A stretch of 20,078 bases of DNA, from NCBI GenBank assembly GCA_003427395.1, contig BFEA01000607.1, positions 4,232 through 24,309 on the forward strand, written 5' to 3'. This DNA is from Chara braunii (taxonomy: Eukaryota; Streptophyta; Charophyceae; Charales; Characeae). Shown in pieces: positions 17,246 to 20,078 of this stretch (position 1 is its first letter; each line of letters starts with the position of its first letter). The notes under the pieces are model-generated. The model saw nothing but the letters and a program-made list of their open reading frames with translations, was not told where the DNA came from and made no database searches. Position numbers and translations under genes: made by a program.

Positions 17246-17970
17246 ACCGACGGGCTGCGATGGTGTCGGTGCGGCGAGAAAGCGTGCGGATGGTGGTTTG
17301 TGTTGGCGTCGTTCTCCTTGTCGCTCACAAATTCGTGGGAGCACGGAGTTACTCGACCGCTGCCTGTATCGGTGGGCATTGGCGTGCATGCGGCGGCTTG
17401 TCTGCCGCACTTTAGTTTGGTGTACTTTCGCATTGTGCCGCACTTAGGAGGTTGTCGCCGGGTGGGGTTTATGGCGATGGCACAGTCCAACGCGTCGTCG
17501 GCGGGGGTTTCGTCACGCGCGTGTAGTTGTCTGTCTTTGCGATGATTTCTAGTGTGGTGCCACCGTGAGTGACAGGTGTGAGTGACGGAGTCCATTTCCG
17601 GGGGGGGGTGTTCTTTTTTCGGCTGGTTGGGATCGAAGTTGCCTTGAAGGCCTGTTTCATCCTAACTGTGACGTGTTGTGCTGTTGTCGCGAGTGACAGC
17701 ATTCAGACAACATATCTTGTACTCTTTTTTAAGTCCTGGAGGTTGTTCTCCGTGTTCCTGACGAATGACAAGTACTTTGTTTGGAAGACGTTGTGTGTGT
17801 GTCAGTTTTATTCCCTTCATCTGTGCTCGCATTTCGAATGGCTTGTATGAAAATCCGTCAATCTGTGATAAAGCATCGGTTGAATCATACATCCATCACC
17901 ACTTTCCATGTCATTATTGCCCTGACAATCGTGAATGCAAATGAAAACGGAACACAAAGGAGTTGACAAG
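17242..17970. other. 3' flank of the transposase, no gene recognised
   Basis: The first 252 bp (to 17493) are the source of the artefactual copy at 18321-18571. The rest is T-rich without a coding frame of interest. No terminal inverted repeat for the transposon was identified here. It probably includes 3' untranslated and non-coding transposon sequence. Confidence 0.5.
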
Positions 17971-18141
17971 AAGCTGTAGACATCATCATTAACGAACGAC
18001 ACAAGAAACGACAACGACGTGTAGACATCATCAATACCAATGAACACAAGAAGCGACAACGACGTGTGGACGTCTTCAATACCAATGAACACAAGAAGCC
18101 ACACGGGCGCTGATCACATCATCAATACCAATGACAGGTGT
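17971..18141. repeat. Minisatellite, 45-bp period, about 3.8 units
   Basis: Units at 17971-18015, 18016-18060, 18061-18105 and 18106-18141 share GACATCATCAATACCAATGA and ACACAAGAAGCGACAAC with a few changes. Units 2 and 3 are the most alike. The period is a multiple of three, so the minus strand gives a 15-residue repeat (FIGIDDVYTSLSFLV type), but no start, domain or upstream context supports a gene. Confidence 0.85.
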
Positions 18142-18245
18142 CACATGTTCGTTGTTACAGATGCGAACATCGATTTGTGAGGATCCAAAAAAATAAAATA
18201 AGAAAAAACATAAAAAAAACAAAGGATAATTACACACCCCCACGA

Positions 18246-18281
18246 CTGTCTCTTATACACATCTAGATGTGTATAAGAGAC

Positions 18282-18283
<2 letters not shown>
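18246..18283. other. Nextera mate-pair junction adapter (artefact), copy 1
   Basis: CTGTCTCTTATACACATCT is joined directly to its reverse complement AGATGTGTATAAGAGACAG. This is the doubled 19-bp Tn5 mosaic end created at circularisation in Nextera mate-pair libraries. It is library sequence, not genome. Translations across it give the contaminant peptide SYTHLDVYKRQ (plus) or LLYTSRCV (minus). Confidence 0.97.
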
Positions 18284-18324
<41 letters not shown>

Positions 18325-18571
18325 ACCGACGGGCTGCGATGGTGTCGGTGCGGCGAGAAAGCGTGCGGATGGTGGTTTGTGTTGGCGTCGTTCTCCTTGT
18401 CGCTCACAAATTCGTGGGAGCACGGAGTTACTCGACCGCTGCCTGTATCGGTGGGCATTGGCGTGCATGCGGCGGCTTGTCTGCCGCACTTTAGTTTGGT
18501 GTACTTTCGCATTGTGCCGCACTTAGGAGGTGTCGCCGGGTGGGGTTTATGGCAACGGCACAGTCCAATGC
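18284..18571. repeat. Near-identical copy of 17205-17493 between two adapters
   Basis: The 288 bp match 17205-17493 from the (GA)n array onward. The differences are one deleted base (GTTG to GTG near 18531) and three substitutions (GCGATGG to GCAACGG, AACGC to AATGC). All four lie in the last 40 or so bases, next to the second adapter. This pattern fits a sequencing read or gap-fill fragment with a poor end rather than a real duplication. Confidence 0.9.
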
Positions 18572-18609
18572 CTGTCTCTTATACACATCTAGATGTGTAT
18601 AAGAGACAG
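18572..18609. other. Nextera mate-pair junction adapter (artefact), copy 2
   Basis: It is identical to the 38-bp palindrome at 18246-18283. It ends the copied fragment and joins it to the sequence starting at 18610. The order and distance of the sequences on either side are therefore unsupported. Confidence 0.97.
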
Positions 18610-18950
18610 CTCCCATCTTCACCACCGAAAACTCCTCGACGAGAACCTCCCTTCACGCCATACCCACCACCATCCCACTTGTTCGTGACCGCACGGCGGT
18701 GGCTACGAAATCGGACTGCTACCCATGATGTATGTACAGAAGGTGATGACGATGGGTCTGCCGTCTTCGAACAAGTGACGGCAGAGCAGCAGCGTGTGAG
18801 GAAAAATAACAGAAACGACGAAAACGCACATGCACGACGATCCCCTCCCGCCGCTCCACCATCCGACGTCATCCGCTGGCCGAAGCAACGGCTGTCACCC
18901 TACCCCATCCTACGATGGCGGCGTCGAAGACGGGCATCATTAACGCGTCA
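18610..18950. other. Unassigned sequence right of the adapters
   Basis: Proline- and arginine-rich frames are open on both strands. The long plus-strand frame that includes this stretch begins within the artefactual copy and reads through the second adapter, so it is not a gene. The stretch could be downstream sequence of the minus-strand ORF. Nothing specific is recognised. Confidence 0.5.
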
Positions 18951-20078
18951 TCAACCCCCCCCGCTTCCCTCTTCGTCGCCTTTCCAGCCGTCTTTGTCTT
19001 CCGGGGGGCCTGTGCCCAGCCAATCCAGCTTCTTCGCCTCCATCGGGGAAGACAATATGGCGTCGTGTGAGAACTTGACACCGATGGACGCCCAGTCGGG
19101 AACATACATTGGAGGGTCGATCAAAGTGATGGGGGGACTCGCCAACTTGTTGGTGATGACGGTCGCAGCTTGCACGATGTGCCGACGCGCGTCGAAGCAG
19201 CGATGCATGGATGCGACGAGGGTCGGCTTCGCCGTGAGTTGGACAAAAACCCAGGCTTCCTAATGCGCGCGATGATCGTCACCCGCCATCCGCACGAGCC
19301 ACATGGTTGCCGTGAGCATCATCCACATCGCGTCGGCCATGGTCTTCAACCTTTCGTGCGATACCCGACCGCCGTCCGTCGCCTCCGCAATGATCACGGC
19401 GCTCGTGAAAGCCCCCACCAGTCGCTGGATGCTCGACTCCTGATAAGCCGCCAAGCCGTCGTCCTCGTGCCTGTCTTCGACGTCGGCGCCCACGAACCAC
19501 AATGGCAGCTTCATATCCATGTCGAGCGTGTAGAGGACGACCATGGGGCTCACACAATTACGCCAGTCCTCCCCCATCCACATAGCGCGAGCGATGTCGG
19601 TGGCCACGTGGTTCAATGCGTACTGGTACGCCGCGTGGTACCCCCGTTGCTTGTTCTGAGACTTGAAGACCCACCCGTGTATCACCCGCAAAGCGATCCC
19701 CTGCACCTTCACCACCCTCTCCTTCGCAACGTTGAACTCCGACTCGTCCGGGATCTTCTGCTGCGGGATGTTGTTGTGAGGAAAGACGATGCTGCGACGA
19801 ATGGGCGGAGGCTGCTCTCCCCGCACCACCACCACAAGATACCCGCGCGCCTCCACGATCAACTTCACGATGGCAAATCCCTCCCTTTCGTTCCAGAAGC
19901 GGAGGTCATCCACCCATAGCTTCGCCACCGCCTCCATTCCTTCTCGCGTATTCCGCTGACGCAGCCTGTTCAGCAATGCCTCGTCGTCGTCCCCCTCCCC
20001 GACGACATCGTCGTCGCCCCTTCCCCTGCGTTTGATCCCCCCCCCGCTACTGCGCAGCGTGCCCTCGCCATCCCCCCC
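18951..20078 (-). CDS. Unknown protein, 5' end off the window, one in-frame stop
   Basis: On the minus strand one frame is open from the window edge (20078) to TGA at 18951-18953, 376 codons, with a single TAG at 19260-19262. The N-terminal visible part is Gly/Asp-rich and basic (KRRGRGDDDVVGEGDDDEAL). A globular part follows: EGMEAVAKLWVDDLRFWNER, IPDESEFNVAKERVVKVQGI, MKLPLWFVGADVEDRHEDDG and ESSIQRLVGAFTSAVIIAEA. After the stop it continues sensibly as EAWVFVQLTAKPTLVASMHR and PPMYVPDWASIG. I see no signal peptide, clear membrane span or catalytic motif, and I do not recognise the family. It converges on the Harbinger transposase, and two-gene Harbinger elements carry a Myb-like accessory gene. 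That link is only a guess, because no SANT domain is visible and adapters separate the two. The start lies outside the window. Confidence 0.6.

Noticed and set aside
16493-17545. 350-codon plus-strand frame overlapping the transposase
   Set aside because: It is a shadow of the transposase frame, runs into (GA)n as RERERE, and has no domain.
17971-18141. CRISPR array
   Set aside because: The units are contiguous 45-bp tandem copies without unique spacers, and the setting is eukaryotic.
18379-19263. 294-codon plus-strand frame
   Set aside because: It starts inside the artefactual copy, reads through the second adapter (giving SYTHLDVYKRQ) and lies antisense to the minus-strand ORF at its right end.
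19170-19919. 249-codon plus-strand frame
   Set aside because: It is the antisense of the minus-strand ORF, His/Arg-rich, and has no recognisable motif.

Overview
This is a eukaryotic, repeat-dominated window with no intact host gene that I can defend. It holds an L1-type LINE with a zf-RVT-like C terminus, PIF/Harbinger-type DNA transposons, tRNA-derived SINE heads, a U6 snRNA retrocopy, foldback elements, long homopolymer tracts and (GA)n arrays. The LINE and Harbinger proteins look like those of a streptophyte with a large repeat-rich genome. A charophyte alga such as Chara is my best guess, from general resemblance only; no species marker is present.

Layout. Positions 1-1358 are a GC-rich edge followed by a coding-like but unassigned stretch. 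Positions about 1359-5308 are a plus-strand LINE: linker, reverse transcriptase, connection and CxxC-HxxxxC zinc-binding region, ending in a poly(A) tail. The RT part keeps one reading frame but carries many stops. Positions 5309-8760 are a mosaic of repeat ends with poly(A)/poly(T) tracts, further copies of the LINE 3'-end motif, a 2-N assembly gap and a diverged 474-bp tandem duplication. A 427-bp TAA-flanked MITE lies at 9057-9483. Positions 9484-11880 hold simple repeats, an inverted repeat, a SINE head and a retrocopy tail. A U6-like sequence with a poly(A) tail is at 11958-12065 on the minus strand. Positions 12379-13172 hold two foldback elements and a minus-strand SINE. Positions 13186-15140 are a non-autonomous Harbinger-like element with perfect 22-bp terminal inverted repeats and TAA target duplications. 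A HARBI1-like DDE transposase (15819-17165, plus) has an intact catalytic triad and one in-frame stop. A long minus-strand ORF of unknown family (18951-20078, also with one stop) runs off the right edge.

Assembly warning. Two copies of the 38-bp palindromic Nextera mate-pair junction (a doubled Tn5 mosaic end) sit at 18246-18283 and 18572-18609. They bracket a near-identical copy of 17205-17493. This is library-derived sequence left in the assembly. The linkage between the transposase side and the right-hand ORF is therefore unproven.

How the parts may interact. The LINE machinery is the likely source of the poly(A)-tailed copies (U6, SINE-like, AATAAA-tailed). A Harbinger transposase of the kind encoded at 15819-17165 could in principle mobilise the TAA-flanked elements, but its own terminal repeats were not found, so no match can be shown. 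I found no convincing previously undescribed system. The least explained item is the right-edge minus-strand ORF, which may be a second, accessory Harbinger-associated protein.
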